Part shown: positions 1 through 7,730 of the stretch, piece after piece
How positions within the stretch are numbered: position 1 is the first letter of the stretch
Layout of the letters: every line of letters starts with the position of its first letter
NCBI GenBank assembly: GCA_024639625.1
Contig: JAHEIA010000066.1
Span: forward strand, 1 to 9,792
DNA length: 9,792 nt
Direction: 5' to 3'
Source: Chromatiales bacterium
Lineage (GTDB): Bacteria; Pseudomonadota; Gammaproteobacteria; Chromatiales; Chromatiaceae
Notes under the pieces: model-generated
The model's database searches: none
Told to the model about the DNA's origin: nothing
Seen by the model: the letters and a program-made list of their open reading frames with translations, nothing else
Made by a program: the position numbers and the translations under genes

Positions 1-62
1 AAGTAGTAGCTCAACGGGGAAAGACCGCCGGCCTCCATCAGATGGTACAGGGTATTCCTCAT
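1..62 (-). CDS. recD: Probable RecD, alpha subunit of exonuclease V (N-terminal 20 codons only)
   Basis: Only the first 20 codons lie in the window; the gene runs off the left edge. The ATG at 62-60 overlaps the recB stop TGA (61-59) as ATGA, and a purine-rich GGGGAG (complement of 67-72) sits about 4 bases before it, so translation is probably coupled to recB. The visible peptide starts MRNTLYHLMEAGGLSPL, which is compatible with the short helical start of RecD proteins, but it is too short to identify by itself. The call rests on position: recD follows recB in almost all recBCD operons. In the family, RecD is the 5'-to-3' superfamily 1B helicase of the RecBCD complex. No helicase motif is visible here. 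Confidence 0.7.
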   Translation of the reverse strand, partial: MRNTLYHLMEAGGLSPLSYY

Positions 63-3000
63 GCCGCTCCCCGCGCTTCCTGTTTGAAGACCAGCCGGTC
101 GAGGTCTTCGATCAAGTCGAGGGCTGGGCGCTCGAAGTAGACGCCGCATTCCGGACCCGTCTGCGGACGCATGCCGCGCAAAAACAGGTAATAGACACCG
201 CCAAAGTGGCGCTCGTAGTCGTAGTCGGGGTGGCGCCGGCGAAGATAGCGGTGCAGCGCGAGCGTATAGAGCAGGTACTGCAGGTCGTAGCGCCGCTCGT
301 ACACAGCCGCTTGTAGGCTTTCCCGCGCGTAATTGGCGAACCGGCTGCCGAGGAAGTTGCTCTTGTAGTCGGCGATGTAGTACTGCCCCCCATACTCGAA
401 CACCAGGTCGATGACCCCGTTAACCATACCTTGGAATGCGCCGATCTCGAGCGATTGCAGCGATTGTCCGGCGGCCTCCGAAAGCAAGCGATTCAACGCC
501 GCGACATCGACCGCTCCCGTCGAGAAATCAAACTCCAACTCGGTGAGCCGCTGCGGCGTGCCGAGCCGGGACAGATTCAGGTCCTGGGTGTCGAGCGCCG
601 TACGCGTCACCCGCTCCAGCAGGGCCGCCGCATCGGCTCCCCACCGCGCGTGGTCGAGATTGAAACGACGTGCAATCCGAGCGCTGTGATCCAGAACCTG
701 GCGCGCGACGTCGCCTTGGAAGTCGAGCTTTTCGAGCAGCAGGTGAAGGTAGAGGCCTACGTGGCTCCCCGCCGGGAAACGCATGGCCAGGTCCTCCGCC
801 GTCTCGTCCCGAGGAGCCGCGGGTCCGGAATGCACCTCCCGGGTAAGTGCGGAGAAGCTGCTGACCCTCCAGTCAGTGGCAATACGGCCGGCGAAGGTCC
901 GTGCTTCCAGCGCAGAGGGCACCTCGCCGCCACCAAGTCCGCGTGCCGCAGCGGTCTCGGGAAGCGGTGCGAGCCGTATGTCGCCGCGTGCTGCTTCTGC
1001 CAGGCGCTCCAGGTCCGGGCGCAGCTCGGTAACGCCGGAGAAGGCGTCCGGCAGCTCGGTATCGAGTCGGGAGCGGTCCTGGTTCGGGTGCAGCAGATAG
1101 CCGAGCGCCGCCTGCCCGGCACGCCCGTCCTTCGACCCGGCGCGACCCCAGACCAGATACAGGGCGGACTCGGCCCGGGTCAGGGCCACATACGCTAGAC
1201 GCAGGTCCTCGGCGAGACGTTCCTGCTCCGCGAGCCACAGATGGATCTCGATCTCGTCGGAGCCGGCATCGAGACAGGCTGTTTTTTCCCGGTGAAACGC
1301 TAGCAAGCCGTCCAGGCTCTTGGGCTTGCAGCCCCAGAGGTACGGCACGAAGACCACTGGGTACTCTAACCCCTTACTGGCATGAATGGTAACGATCTGG
1401 ACCAATTCCTCATCGCTCTCCAGGCGCAGCTCCGCCTCGTCGGTCGCGGACTCCGCTCGTTGTCGGCGGTACCAGTTGAGCAGCGCATCCATTCCGGAGT
1501 GGGCCTGGGATGCCTGCTGAAGCAGCTCGCCAAGATGGAGCAGGTTGGTCAAGCGGCGCTCGGACATCTCGCTCCGGCTCAGCGCCTTGGGGATCCCCAG
1601 CCTACGCAGCATCTCCTGGAACATGGACATGAACCCGGTGCGCTGCCAGGCCTCCTGCAGCGCCTGCAGCGCGTCCATCCAGGCCACCCATTCGTCCTCG
1701 CTTGCAGCGATTCGCTCCATCTCCGCGTATTCCTTGCCCAACAGCGACGAGGATAAGGCGAGACGAGCCAAGCTGCGGTCGCGGGGGTTTAGCACCGCCT
1801 GCAGCAGGGTCTCCAGAGAACCCGCCTCCTCCGACTGAAAGACGCCCTCGCGGGAAACGGAGACGGCGTTGACCCCCAGCTCACCCAGTACCGTCCGCAG
1901 CTCTGTGGCCTCATAGGAGGTCCGCACCAGCACCGCGATGTCCTTGGGCGCCAGTGGGCTGTTTCCGACGAGGGTCTTGCGCTCCCTACCCGCCTGGATC
2001 AGACGTGCGATTTCTCCCGCCACTGCTGCGTGGGTGCAGGCGCGGGCGTCATCCTTGGAAAGTGGCTTCTCGTTGCCTCTTGCGTCATGGGCAACGGGCA
2101 GGGTCCAGAGGGTCAGCGCCGGCTGCTGTTCGCCATCCACGATCAGATAGCGGTGTTCCTTGTCGGCCGGTCGAACGGGCGAGAACGGAATGCTCTCGCC
2201 GTAGACAAAGGCGTCCCGCGGCCGATTCTGGAACAAACGGTTCACCGCGTTGATGACCTCTGGGGTCGAGCGCCAGTTGGTACCCAAGGTGAAGCGGCCG
2301 CTGTCCCCTACGTCCTCCTTGGCCTGCATATAGGTGAAGATATCCCCGCCGCGGAAGCTGTAGATCGCCTGCTTGGGGTCGCCGATCAGGATCAGCCCAC
2401 ACTCTGGCTGGTCGAGGTAGAGGCGGCTGAAGATGCCGTACTGGACCGGGTCGGTGTCCTGGAACTCGTCGATCATGGCCACCGGGAACTGCCCTCGCAC
2501 GGATTCCGCCAAGGCGTCCCCGTTCTTCCCAGCCAAGGCGTCGCGCATCTCAGTCAACAGGTCGTCGAAGGACAGCAGCTGGGATTGCTGCTTGGCCTTG
2601 CGGACCTCGCCCCGGGCGAAGACCTCTGCCTCGGCCAGAGCCGCGACCCGCAGGTCTCGTTGCCGATGCGAGAGCTCCTCCTGGATCTCGCCACAGCGAA
2701 CGAAGAAAGGGTCGCCCAGTTCCGGGTCGGGTTTCTTCAGCTTGTTCTTGTCGAAGCAGTCGGGTGTCAATATTTCGAAGGCAGCTGGCGGCGGTGCGAA
2801 GGAGTCCGCGGTGAACCAGTCGTCCAAACTTCTGAGGGCCCGTGCCAACTTCTCCCGATGATAGGGGCTCTTCTGTGCCCGGCTCAGGGCCTTTGACTCC
2901 AGCAAGATCGTCTTGAGTCCCTCGCCGTCCTCGCGCCATCCGGTGGCAAGTTCCTGCAGCCTGGGTACCAGGTTGTCGAAGCGGGCGAACACGAAATCGA

Positions 3001-3631
3001 GGTCCTCGGTTTCCGGCAGCAGGGATTTTCGCTGCGGACCGAGCAAAGGCGCAAGCTGGGTGCGGAAGGACTCCAGATCCCCCAGGCTGGCGTCGAACCA
3101 CCGTGAGTGCACGGGATCTAACGGGTAGCCCGTCCGACGCCACCAATCCTGGATGGCTCGGCGCCAAAGCTCCCGGTCGTCGGTCAGCACCTCCATCTGA
3201 AACTGTTGCCCGCTGTTGAAGGCGAATTCGCTCAGTGCACGCTGGCAGAAGCCGTGAATGGTATGGACGGCGGCCTCGTCCATGGCGCGCACTGCCAGCC
3301 GGAGGCGCCTGACGGCCAGGTCTTCCTCTCCCTGCGTGCGGATCCTCCCGACAAGCGCCGCAAGGAGCTGATCGTGGGTATGTCGCTTTCGTTCCAGCAG
3401 ATCCAAGGTCTCGAACAGCCGCGCACGGATGCGCCCACGCAACTCGTCCGTAGCGGCGGTTGTGAAGGTCACCACCAGGATCTCCCCGACCTGCCGCCCT
3501 TCCAGGATGTGGCGCAAATACAGGTTGGCAATGGTGTAGGTCTTGCCGGTCCCGGCGCTCGCCTCGATCAGCTGGATGCCGGTCAAGGGGAAGCCAAGCA
3601 CTGCGTCTGTATCGAGTGTCGTATCGCTCAC
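59..3631 (-). CDS. recB: RecB, helicase-nuclease beta subunit of exonuclease V
   Basis: RecB is the 3'-to-5' superfamily 1A helicase and only active nuclease of cytoplasmic RecBCD, which unwinds and resects double-strand ends and loads RecA. The 1190-residue length is close to the 1180 of E. coli. Helicase motifs appear in order: Walker A ASAGTGKT at 24-31, motif Ia VVTFTTAA at 53-60, Walker B DEFQDTD at 388-394, motif III GDPKQAIYSFRG at 417-428, motif IV GTNWRS at 450-455, motif V VTIHASKGLEYP at 747-758, and motif VI YVALTRA at 814-820. The C-terminal nuclease domain keeps its metal-binding and catalytic set: H963 in YLHLLLE, D1075 in NGVIDLVF, and D1088 and K1090 in the DYKSN motif. The start is GTG, chosen because it overlaps the recC stop (GTGA, 3631-3628) and has GGGGGA six bases upstream. 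No truncation or frameshift is seen. Identity is very secure. Confidence 0.98.
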   Translation of the reverse strand: MSDTTLDTDAVLGFPLTGIQLIEASAGTGKTYTIANLYLRHILEGRQVGEILVVTFTTAATDELRGRIRARLFETLDLLERKRHTHDQLLAALVGRIRTQGEEDLAVRRLRLAVRAMDEAAVHTIHGFCQRALSEFAFNSGQQFQMEVLTDDRELWRRAIQDWWRRTGYPLDPVHSRWFDASLGDLESFRTQLAPLLGPQRKSLLPETEDLDFVFARFDNLVPRLQELATGWREDGEGLKTILLESKALSRAQKSPYHREKLARALRSLDDWFTADSFAPPPAAFEILTPDCFDKNKLKKPDPELGDPFFVRCGEIQEELSHRQRDLRVAALAEAEVFARGEVRKAKQQSQLLSFDDLLTEMRDALAGKNGDALAESVRGQFPVAMIDEFQDTDPVQYGIFSRLYLDQPECGLILIGDPKQAIYSFRGGDIFTYMQAKEDVGDSGRFTLGTNWRSTPEVINAVNRLFQNRPRDAFVYGESIPFSPVRPADKEHRYLIVDGEQQPALTLWTLPVAHDARGNEKPLSKDDARACTHAAVAGEIARLIQAGRERKTLVGNSPLAPKDIAVLVRTSYEATELRTVLGELGVNAVSVSREGVFQSEEAGSLETLLQAVLNPRDRSLARLALSSSLLGKEYAEMERIAASEDEWVAWMDALQALQEAWQRTGFMSMFQEMLRRLGIPKALSRSEMSERRLTNLLHLGELLQQASQAHSGMDALLNWYRRQRAESATDEAELRLESDEELVQIVTIHASKGLEYPVVFVPYLWGCKPKSLDGLLAFHREKTACLDAGSDEIEIHLWLAEQERLAEDLRLAYVALTRAESALYLVWGRAGSKDGRAGQAALGYLLHPNQDRSRLDTELPDAFSGVTELRPDLERLAEAARGDIRLAPLPETAAARGLGGGEVPSALEARTFAGRIATDWRVSSFSALTREVHSGPAAPRDETAEDLAMRFPAGSHVGLYLHLLLEKLDFQGDVARQVLDHSARIARRFNLDHARWGADAAALLERVTRTALDTQDLNLSRLGTPQRLTELEFDFSTGAVDVAALNRLLSEAAGQSLQSLEIGAFQGMVNGVIDLVFEYGGQYYIADYKSNFLGSRFANYARESLQAAVYERRYDLQYLLYTLALHRYLRRRHPDYDYERHFGGVYYLFLRGMRPQTGPECGVYFERPALDLIEDLDRLVFKQEARGAA

Positions 3632-3643
3632 CCGAGTTCCCCC
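3628..3643 (-). promoter_or_regulatory. recC/recB coupling junction with ribosome binding site
   Basis: On the minus strand the recC stop TGA and the recB start GTG share bases in GTGA (3631-3628). A GGGGGA ribosome-binding sequence (complement of 3638-3643) lies inside the last recC codons, six bases before the GTG. This decides the recB start and implies translational coupling, which helps keep RecC and RecB in equal amounts. Confidence 0.75.
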
Positions 3644-6600
3644 ATGTTCAGCACCTGCTCGTAGAATTCTCTGGCGAGCGCAGGGAACTTGTCGTTCGCC
3701 AAGGGCTCGCCTGTGACGCCTCGTCGCACGAGCTGCACGTAGGGATCATCCTTGTCGCCGGGAATGTTGTTGTAGCTGTTGCCGTTCCAATTGCTACGGG
3801 CGGCGTTCATCGGGTCCGCCGTGCCGTTGCCGTGCTCTCGAAGGGCATACGCGTAGCTCGACTTTGGCAATATCAGCAGGGGCCGGTGGATACCCTCCCA
3901 GTACCAGGCCAGATAACGTGCGATCTCGGAGCGCGCCAGATCGGGCGACAGGGTCTCGCGGATAACGAAGCTCTCGCCAATAGTGTAAAGCGCACTGTGC
4001 TTCGCCCCTGCCCCTCCCGTGGCGCACCAGGCGAGGTGCGCGAGCCAAAGGCTCAGCAGGTCGCCGCCCTTCAGCGTGGCCGGTCTCCAGCGCAGCAAAC
4101 CCAGTCCAGGATAGATCCCCTTGATCTGACCTGTCAGTCGGCGCGCCACCGCATCGACGTCGAACGCGATGTCAACGGGCACCTGCTCCGGCCGAACCCC
4201 CACGTAGGCCTCCAGTTGGTCAACCAGGGGCGCCACCTGCTCGGTCTCGTGCCCGAAGACGAGATCGGCGAAAGCGCCGTGGGGAAGCATACCCTCTGCA
4301 CTTAGCCAGCGCCTCGATGGGATCTTTCCCAGTAAGCGGTCTTCTACCAACCGTTGCTTGAGAAAGAAACGCTGCAGGCCGTCGAGCGCAAAGACCTCTT
4401 CGTCTTCCTCGGGCTCTTCCTCCTGCAGATAGACCTGCAGGCGGCTATTGACGAAGTATTTCACCGGGTGGCGGAGAAACCGGTCCAGCTGCGTGAGCGT
4501 CACGTCGCGCATCGACTCCGGGGCATCGGACAGACGGATGTCGGTCCAGCCGGCCACCGGTGCCGACTTGAGGATTCGAGGCTGGCGCACGGTGTTGGCC
4601 ACCTCACACCAGAAGTCGTCGTAGCTACGCTGGACGCCGGAGAAGTTGCGCGGGCTGAATGGCTGCAGCGGGTGCAACGTCGTTAAGTTCTCGCTGAGCT
4701 TCTCTCTTCCCGTCCCACCTGCGACTCGATACTGCTGGTCAATGTAGTCGAGCAGCTCGCGCACTAGCACCGACGGCTGTCGCTCCGTGTTCTTGCGGAT
4801 ATCCCGCCCCGTGTAGCTGAGGTAAAGGCGCCGGCGCGCACACAGCAGGGTCTCCAGGAACAGGTAGCGGTCCTCGTCTGCCTTGCGCGGGTCGCCGGGG
4901 CGCCAGTTCTTGCGCATCCGGTCGAACTCGGTAAGCCGGTCCCGCCTGGGAAAGGCTTGATCCTGCAAGCCCAGCACGCAGATCACCTGGAACGGCAGAC
5001 TGCGCATCGGACGCATGCCGCAGAAGGTTACGCCGCCACTGAAGTAGCGCCCGTGGCGGCTCTCGGAGCCCAAGCGTTGCGCTAACCAATGGCGGATCAG
5101 GTCTGGGGCTAGCGCTTCATCCAACCCTCTCGCTTGCTCAGCGAGGTCCGCCACCGCATCGCGAACCTTCTGGATGCGCCCGTCCGCATCGTCCCACTCG
5201 CCGAAGAAGCCGTTCAGCAGACCACCAACACACGCTTGCCATTCCTCGACGCCGCGCGGATTAGACAATTGGGCCGCTGCCTCGGCCAAGTGGGATAACA
5301 GGCGCCAGAAGCTGCCGAGGGCCTCGACTGCTTTGCCCTCGACGCCGCCAATGGGCGCGATGCCCTCGAACATGTCCGACTCGCCCAAGGCGTAACCGCC
5401 GAACAAGCGTTGCTCCGCCTGAGCCCAGGTGTTTTCCTCGACGGCCGGCAGGCCCAACCGCCGCTTGTGATCGGCATCCAACCCCCAGCGCAAGTTGGTG
5501 CGGGCCAGCCAACCCTTGATCTGTGCCACCCCATCGCTGTCGAGCCCGAAATGCCCCGCAAGCTCCGGTACGTCCAGGTAGGAGAGGATCTCCGATTGGC
5601 TGAAGCGGCTCTCGGGTAGCGCCAGAATTTGCAGAAATACCTGTACCAGCGGATGTTCGTCCTGCACCGAGATGTCCGAGAGATTCCAGGGCAAGAAGGG
5701 TCGACTCTCCCCGTCGCCCTGGGAGAATACGGCCGCAATGTAGGGGGCGTAGCGACTGATCTCCGGCACCATGACCAGGATGTCCTCCGGGCGTAGCTCG
5801 GAATCCGACTCCAGCATGCCTAGGAGCTGGTCGTGCAGGACTTGGCACTCCCGAAGCGCGCTGTGGCAGATGTGAACCTGGATGGAGTCGTCCGCTGCCG
5901 CTTCCTCTCGCTCGCCGACTTCGGTGATCGGCCGCAGGGCGAAGATGTCTCGCTGCAGACGCTCCAAGAGGATCCCACCCCGAGTCGCGGCAAAGGCGTC
6001 GACCTCTTCGATCGGAGCGTCAGCATCCAGCAGCAGGTCCTGCAGGGCCTGCCCCTGGCGGCCCCAGGAGGCGAGCAGGCCGTTGCCGACCTCCCACAGA
6101 TCGGCCTCCTCCGGTCGTTCCAGGCGCTTGCGGGCCAGTTCTTTCTGGGAAATCAGATCGGCCCAGAAGGCATCCGTCGGTGCGTGGAGGTAGAGGTCGA
6201 CCGTCCTGTGACGCGCCAGGGCGTGGATTACAGCTACCAGCAGCGGAGGGAGACTGGAGATGGCGAACAGGCTGATACGCTCGGGCAGCGGAGGCGCGGT
6301 TCCTGATTCGGCCAGGATCTCCAAGAGCCGGTCGATGACAGCGACCCGGTGTCGATGTCCGATACCTGCGGTCAGCCTCCGCCAAAGCAATGCCTGCCAG
6401 TCATCCCCTTCACCTTCCTCCCATCGCCGAATCAGCTCTGGGCGATAGAGTTGGTAACGGTCGAACACGTCCGCGATTCGGCTCGCGAGCTGGAAACGTT
6501 TCAAGCCCTTGGGGTCCGCACCGAGATAGTGGTGTAGGGGCGCGAACGGCGGATCCCGAACCAGTTCGGGCAGCGCGCCATAAACCTTCCAGGTCAGGGT

Positions 6601-6867
6601 ATCTAGGCCGAAGGGATCCTGCTCGGGAAGGTCGTCGAGCAAATCACGGGCAAGCTGCCACACGAAGGATGCGGGCAGCGGATAGCTAAGGTTCGCCGCT
6701 ACGCCTTGCTTACGCGCCAGCCGCAGGTTGACCCAGCGCGCCATGGCCGGGCTCGGCACTACGACAAGTTCCGCCGCGAACACCGAAGCAAGGGGCGCCT
6801 CGGAGATCCGGTTCGCAAGTCGGTTTAGAAGTAGCTCCACCCGGTTCGAGCGGATGATGTTCACCAT
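3628..6867 (-). CDS. recC: RecC, gamma subunit of exonuclease V
   Basis: RecC is the non-catalytic scaffold of RecBCD. It splits the DNA strands at the pin, channels the 3' strand to RecB and, in E. coli, reads the Chi sequence through inactive helicase-like and nuclease-like domains. At 1079 residues it is slightly shorter than the 1122 of E. coli. Recognisable conserved blocks include SNRVELL at 7-13, YPLPASFVW at 62-70, FQLASRIADVFDRY at 125-138, NGLLASWG at 262-269, VHICHSALRE at 331-340, the block GMRPMRSLPFQVICVLGL at 617-634, DEDRYLFLETLL at 664-675, LYLSYTGRDI at 681-690, PSVLVRELLDYI at 698-709 and LLRWRPATL at 924-932. No Walker A is present, as expected. The ATG at 6867 has a purine-rich GGGAAG four bases upstream. 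It is the first gene of the operon, with no ptrA between it and recB. Chi specificity cannot be read from these motifs. Confidence 0.97.
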   Translation of the reverse strand: MVNIIRSNRVELLLNRLANRISEAPLASVFAAELVVVPSPAMARWVNLRLARKQGVAANLSYPLPASFVWQLARDLLDDLPEQDPFGLDTLTWKVYGALPELVRDPPFAPLHHYLGADPKGLKRFQLASRIADVFDRYQLYRPELIRRWEEGEGDDWQALLWRRLTAGIGHRHRVAVIDRLLEILAESGTAPPLPERISLFAISSLPPLLVAVIHALARHRTVDLYLHAPTDAFWADLISQKELARKRLERPEEADLWEVGNGLLASWGRQGQALQDLLLDADAPIEEVDAFAATRGGILLERLQRDIFALRPITEVGEREEAAADDSIQVHICHSALRECQVLHDQLLGMLESDSELRPEDILVMVPEISRYAPYIAAVFSQGDGESRPFLPWNLSDISVQDEHPLVQVFLQILALPESRFSQSEILSYLDVPELAGHFGLDSDGVAQIKGWLARTNLRWGLDADHKRRLGLPAVEENTWAQAEQRLFGGYALGESDMFEGIAPIGGVEGKAVEALGSFWRLLSHLAEAAAQLSNPRGVEEWQACVGGLLNGFFGEWDDADGRIQKVRDAVADLAEQARGLDEALAPDLIRHWLAQRLGSESRHGRYFSGGVTFCGMRPMRSLPFQVICVLGLQDQAFPRRDRLTEFDRMRKNWRPGDPRKADEDRYLFLETLLCARRRLYLSYTGRDIRKNTERQPSVLVRELLDYIDQQYRVAGGTGREKLSENLTTLHPLQPFSPRNFSGVQRSYDDFWCEVANTVRQPRILKSAPVAGWTDIRLSDAPESMRDVTLTQLDRFLRHPVKYFVNSRLQVYLQEEEPEEDEEVFALDGLQRFFLKQRLVEDRLLGKIPSRRWLSAEGMLPHGAFADLVFGHETEQVAPLVDQLEAYVGVRPEQVPVDIAFDVDAVARRLTGQIKGIYPGLGLLRWRPATLKGGDLLSLWLAHLAWCATGGAGAKHSALYTIGESFVIRETLSPDLARSEIARYLAWYWEGIHRPLLILPKSSYAYALREHGNGTADPMNAARSNWNGNSYNNIPGDKDDPYVQLVRRGVTGEPLANDKFPALAREFYEQVLNMGELG

Positions 6868-6922
6868 GTCTCTTCCCGCTGCTCAGAGCTTCGGTTTCTG
6901 GGCTGCCAGGCGTTGTTAGCCC

Positions 6923-6950
6923 AAGGTATCCGGCATCTTCCGAGCGTCAA
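6923..6950 (-). promoter_or_regulatory. Candidate sigma-70 promoter of the recCBD operon
   Basis: Read on the minus strand, TTGACG (complement of 6945-6950) is followed after 16 bases by TACCTT (complement of 6923-6928). The -35 box matches five of six consensus bases, but the -10 box matches only three. It would give a leader of roughly 50 bases before the recC ATG. This is a visual match only and chance occurrence is possible. Confidence 0.3.
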
Positions 6951-7080
6951 TGGCTCAAACGGTGAGCCTGCTTTCAGCCGGGGGACTCTGTCGGCCACCA
7001 TTTACCGCGAACAAGAGGCTATGGCAAGAGTCGTCCCTTCCGACCTCGCAGATCCGCTGCTGAGCGATGTCTACCAGATG

Positions 7081-7115
7081 GAGTCTGAGCACCGGCGCGC
7101 CGGCGAGACGGACTC
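7081..7115. repeat. Imperfect inverted repeat with a perfect 12-base GC palindrome
   Basis: The self-complementary 12-mer CCGGCGCGCCGG (7092-7103) is flanked by GAGTC (7081-7085) and its complement GACTC (7111-7115). The outer and inner arms are separated by poorly matched bases of 6 and 7 nucleotides. It could form a cruciform or RNA hairpin, or be a binding site for a dimeric protein. No T-tract follows on either strand, so it does not look like an intrinsic terminator. It lies about 215 bases upstream of the recC start. Function is unknown. Confidence 0.45.
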
Positions 7116-7235
7116 CCGGGACACTAGACCGTCTTCCAGGGGCGCACCAGGCCAACCAACCACCAGCCCACAAGGTCTGCTGTGAGATCGACTTCGTGGT
7201 GATGAACCGGGTTCGGGGCTGCCGTGATAGGTTGA

Positions 7236-7517
7236 CCCATACTCTCAAAGTTTGGAGTCTCCGGGAAACCCGGGGCGATTCACATCGACCGCGACCCCTT
7301 CTTAGCGGCCGTCGAGCAGTACGACGATCCCGACTGGTGCGGCGGTTGGCGCCGAAAAAGATCCATCGCGGACGGGCGTATGTTTCTCAAGGCGTTTAAC
7401 CCCGACTGGTCTGCGCGCATCATCGGGATTACCCAAAATGCCTCGACCCGCGGTGTCGTGGTCCTTACGGGAGATCATCTGGTGCCCCAGATTTTGGCCT
7501 ATTTCCTCGAATATTAG
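7236..7517 (+). pseudogene. Possible gene remnant or unrecognised short coding frame
   Basis: A frame opens after the TGA at 7233-7235 and stays open for 93 codons to a TAG at 7515-7517. From about 7278 its translation looks protein-like: a charged, aromatic part with DRDPFLAAVEQYDDPDW, then MFLKAFNPDWSARIIG, then the hydrophobic run GVVVLTGDHLVPQILAYF. Many codons end in G or C, as in the neighbouring genes. There is no ATG, GTG or TTG start in the frame before the ATG at 7380, which would leave a 45-residue protein and has no clear ribosome-binding sequence. I do not recognise the family. The most economical reading is the decayed C-terminal part of a gene whose 5' end has been lost; a chance open frame in GC-rich DNA is the alternative. 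Confidence 0.25.
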
Positions 7518-7568
7518 CGAACTGCGAGGTCATTTCCGATTGGAAAACAAATGGTCTCCGGCTAATAT
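7511..7568. repeat. Nested inverted repeat upstream of the cytochrome gene
   Basis: An outer pair of perfect 8-base arms, ATATTAGC (7511-7518) and GCTAATAT (7561-7568), encloses an inner pair, GAGGTCATTT (7526-7535) and AAATGGTCTC (7549-7558). The inner pair forms ten base pairs if two G-U pairs are allowed. A small TTTCC/GGAAA stem (7533-7537 with 7542-7546) competes with its tip. The two arm sets are separated by short unmatched bulges. The right outer arm contains the candidate -10 box of the next entry, so the symmetry could be an operator or a DNA structure at the promoter. A decayed mobile-element end is another reading. The arms are seen directly; the role is unknown. Confidence 0.5.
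7540..7568 (+). promoter_or_regulatory. Candidate sigma-70 promoter of the multiheme cytochrome gene
   Basis: TTGGAA (7540-7545) and TAATAT (7563-7568) are spaced by 17 bases, the optimal distance. Each box matches four of six consensus positions. Transcription would start near 7575 and give a leader of about 155 bases before the ATG at 7731. The -10 box falls inside the right arm of the nested inverted repeat. The match is by eye and moderate at best. Confidence 0.35.
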
Positions 7569-7721
7569 CTATGGAGGTTGGACTCTGCTGTGCGAAGCAC
7601 GGGCGCTTTGGTGTCCGCGTCGGCCGAACAGTAAGGTTCACGATGTAAAAGCGGCTCACAAAGAAGCCGGATAGCAGCATCACGGTCCGGACCTCACTCA
7701 CGCCACCGTAGTTGGAAATTT

Positions 7722-7728
7722 GGAGGGG
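7722..7728 (+). promoter_or_regulatory. Strong ribosome binding site of the cytochrome gene
   Basis: GGAGGGG lies directly before AA and the ATG at 7731. This is a near-ideal Shine-Dalgarno sequence, and it fixes the start codon that gives a well-formed signal peptide. Confidence 0.75.
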
Positions 7729-7730
7729 AA

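Larger units (their letters stand above)
6868..7730. other. Divergent intergenic region without an intact gene
   Basis: These 863 bases separate the divergent recC and cytochrome starts, so promoters for both must lie in or near here. I saw no tRNA, no CRISPR repeat, no recognisable riboswitch and no protein-coding frame that resembles a family I know. Structures described as separate entries are two promoter candidates, an imperfect inverted repeat at 7081-7115, a nested inverted repeat at 7511-7568 and a coding-like frame at 7236-7517. The stretch 6951-7080 shows nothing I can support. The stretch 7570-7720 would be the transcribed leader of the cytochrome gene and contains only a small 5-base-pair hairpin (7652-7656 with 7665-7669). 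The last 230 bases look less GC-rich than the genes around them. Confidence 0.7.

Noticed and set aside
431..1198. A 255-codon plus-strand open frame opposite recB
   Set aside because: It lies antisense within a fully conserved RecB coding region and its translation has no recognisable domain; it is a by-product of GC-rich codon use.
2030..2896. A 288-codon plus-strand open frame opposite recB
   Set aside because: It is antisense to the RecB segment carrying Walker B and motifs III and IV, which is clearly the real coding strand; its composition is what complementing RecB codons would give.
6913..7185. A 90-codon plus-strand open frame containing DPLLSDVYQM, which faintly recalls the start of nicotinate phosphoribosyltransferases
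   Set aside because: The resemblance covers about ten residues and does not continue; the rest is low-complexity Arg/Ser/Pro-rich translation typical of non-coding GC-rich DNA.
7205..7230. GGTTCGG sequence considered as a tRNA T-arm
   Set aside because: No flanking acceptor stem, anticodon arm or D-arm could be built around it.
7258..7276. Short hairpin CCGGG-AAA-CCCGG as an intrinsic terminator
   Set aside because: No T-tract follows on either strand and no gene ends there.
7438..7674. A 78-codon plus-strand open frame just upstream of the cytochrome
   Set aside because: It has no ribosome-binding sequence and no recognisable family, and it overlaps the better frame at 7236-7517 and the nested inverted repeat.
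7641..7690. Possible cyclic-di-GMP or other riboswitch in the cytochrome leader, considered because of a small hairpin and an ACAAAGAAGCC stretch
   Set aside because: The conserved GEMM blocks (such as GGCAAACC and the paired tetraloop receptor) are missing, and the hairpin has only five base pairs.
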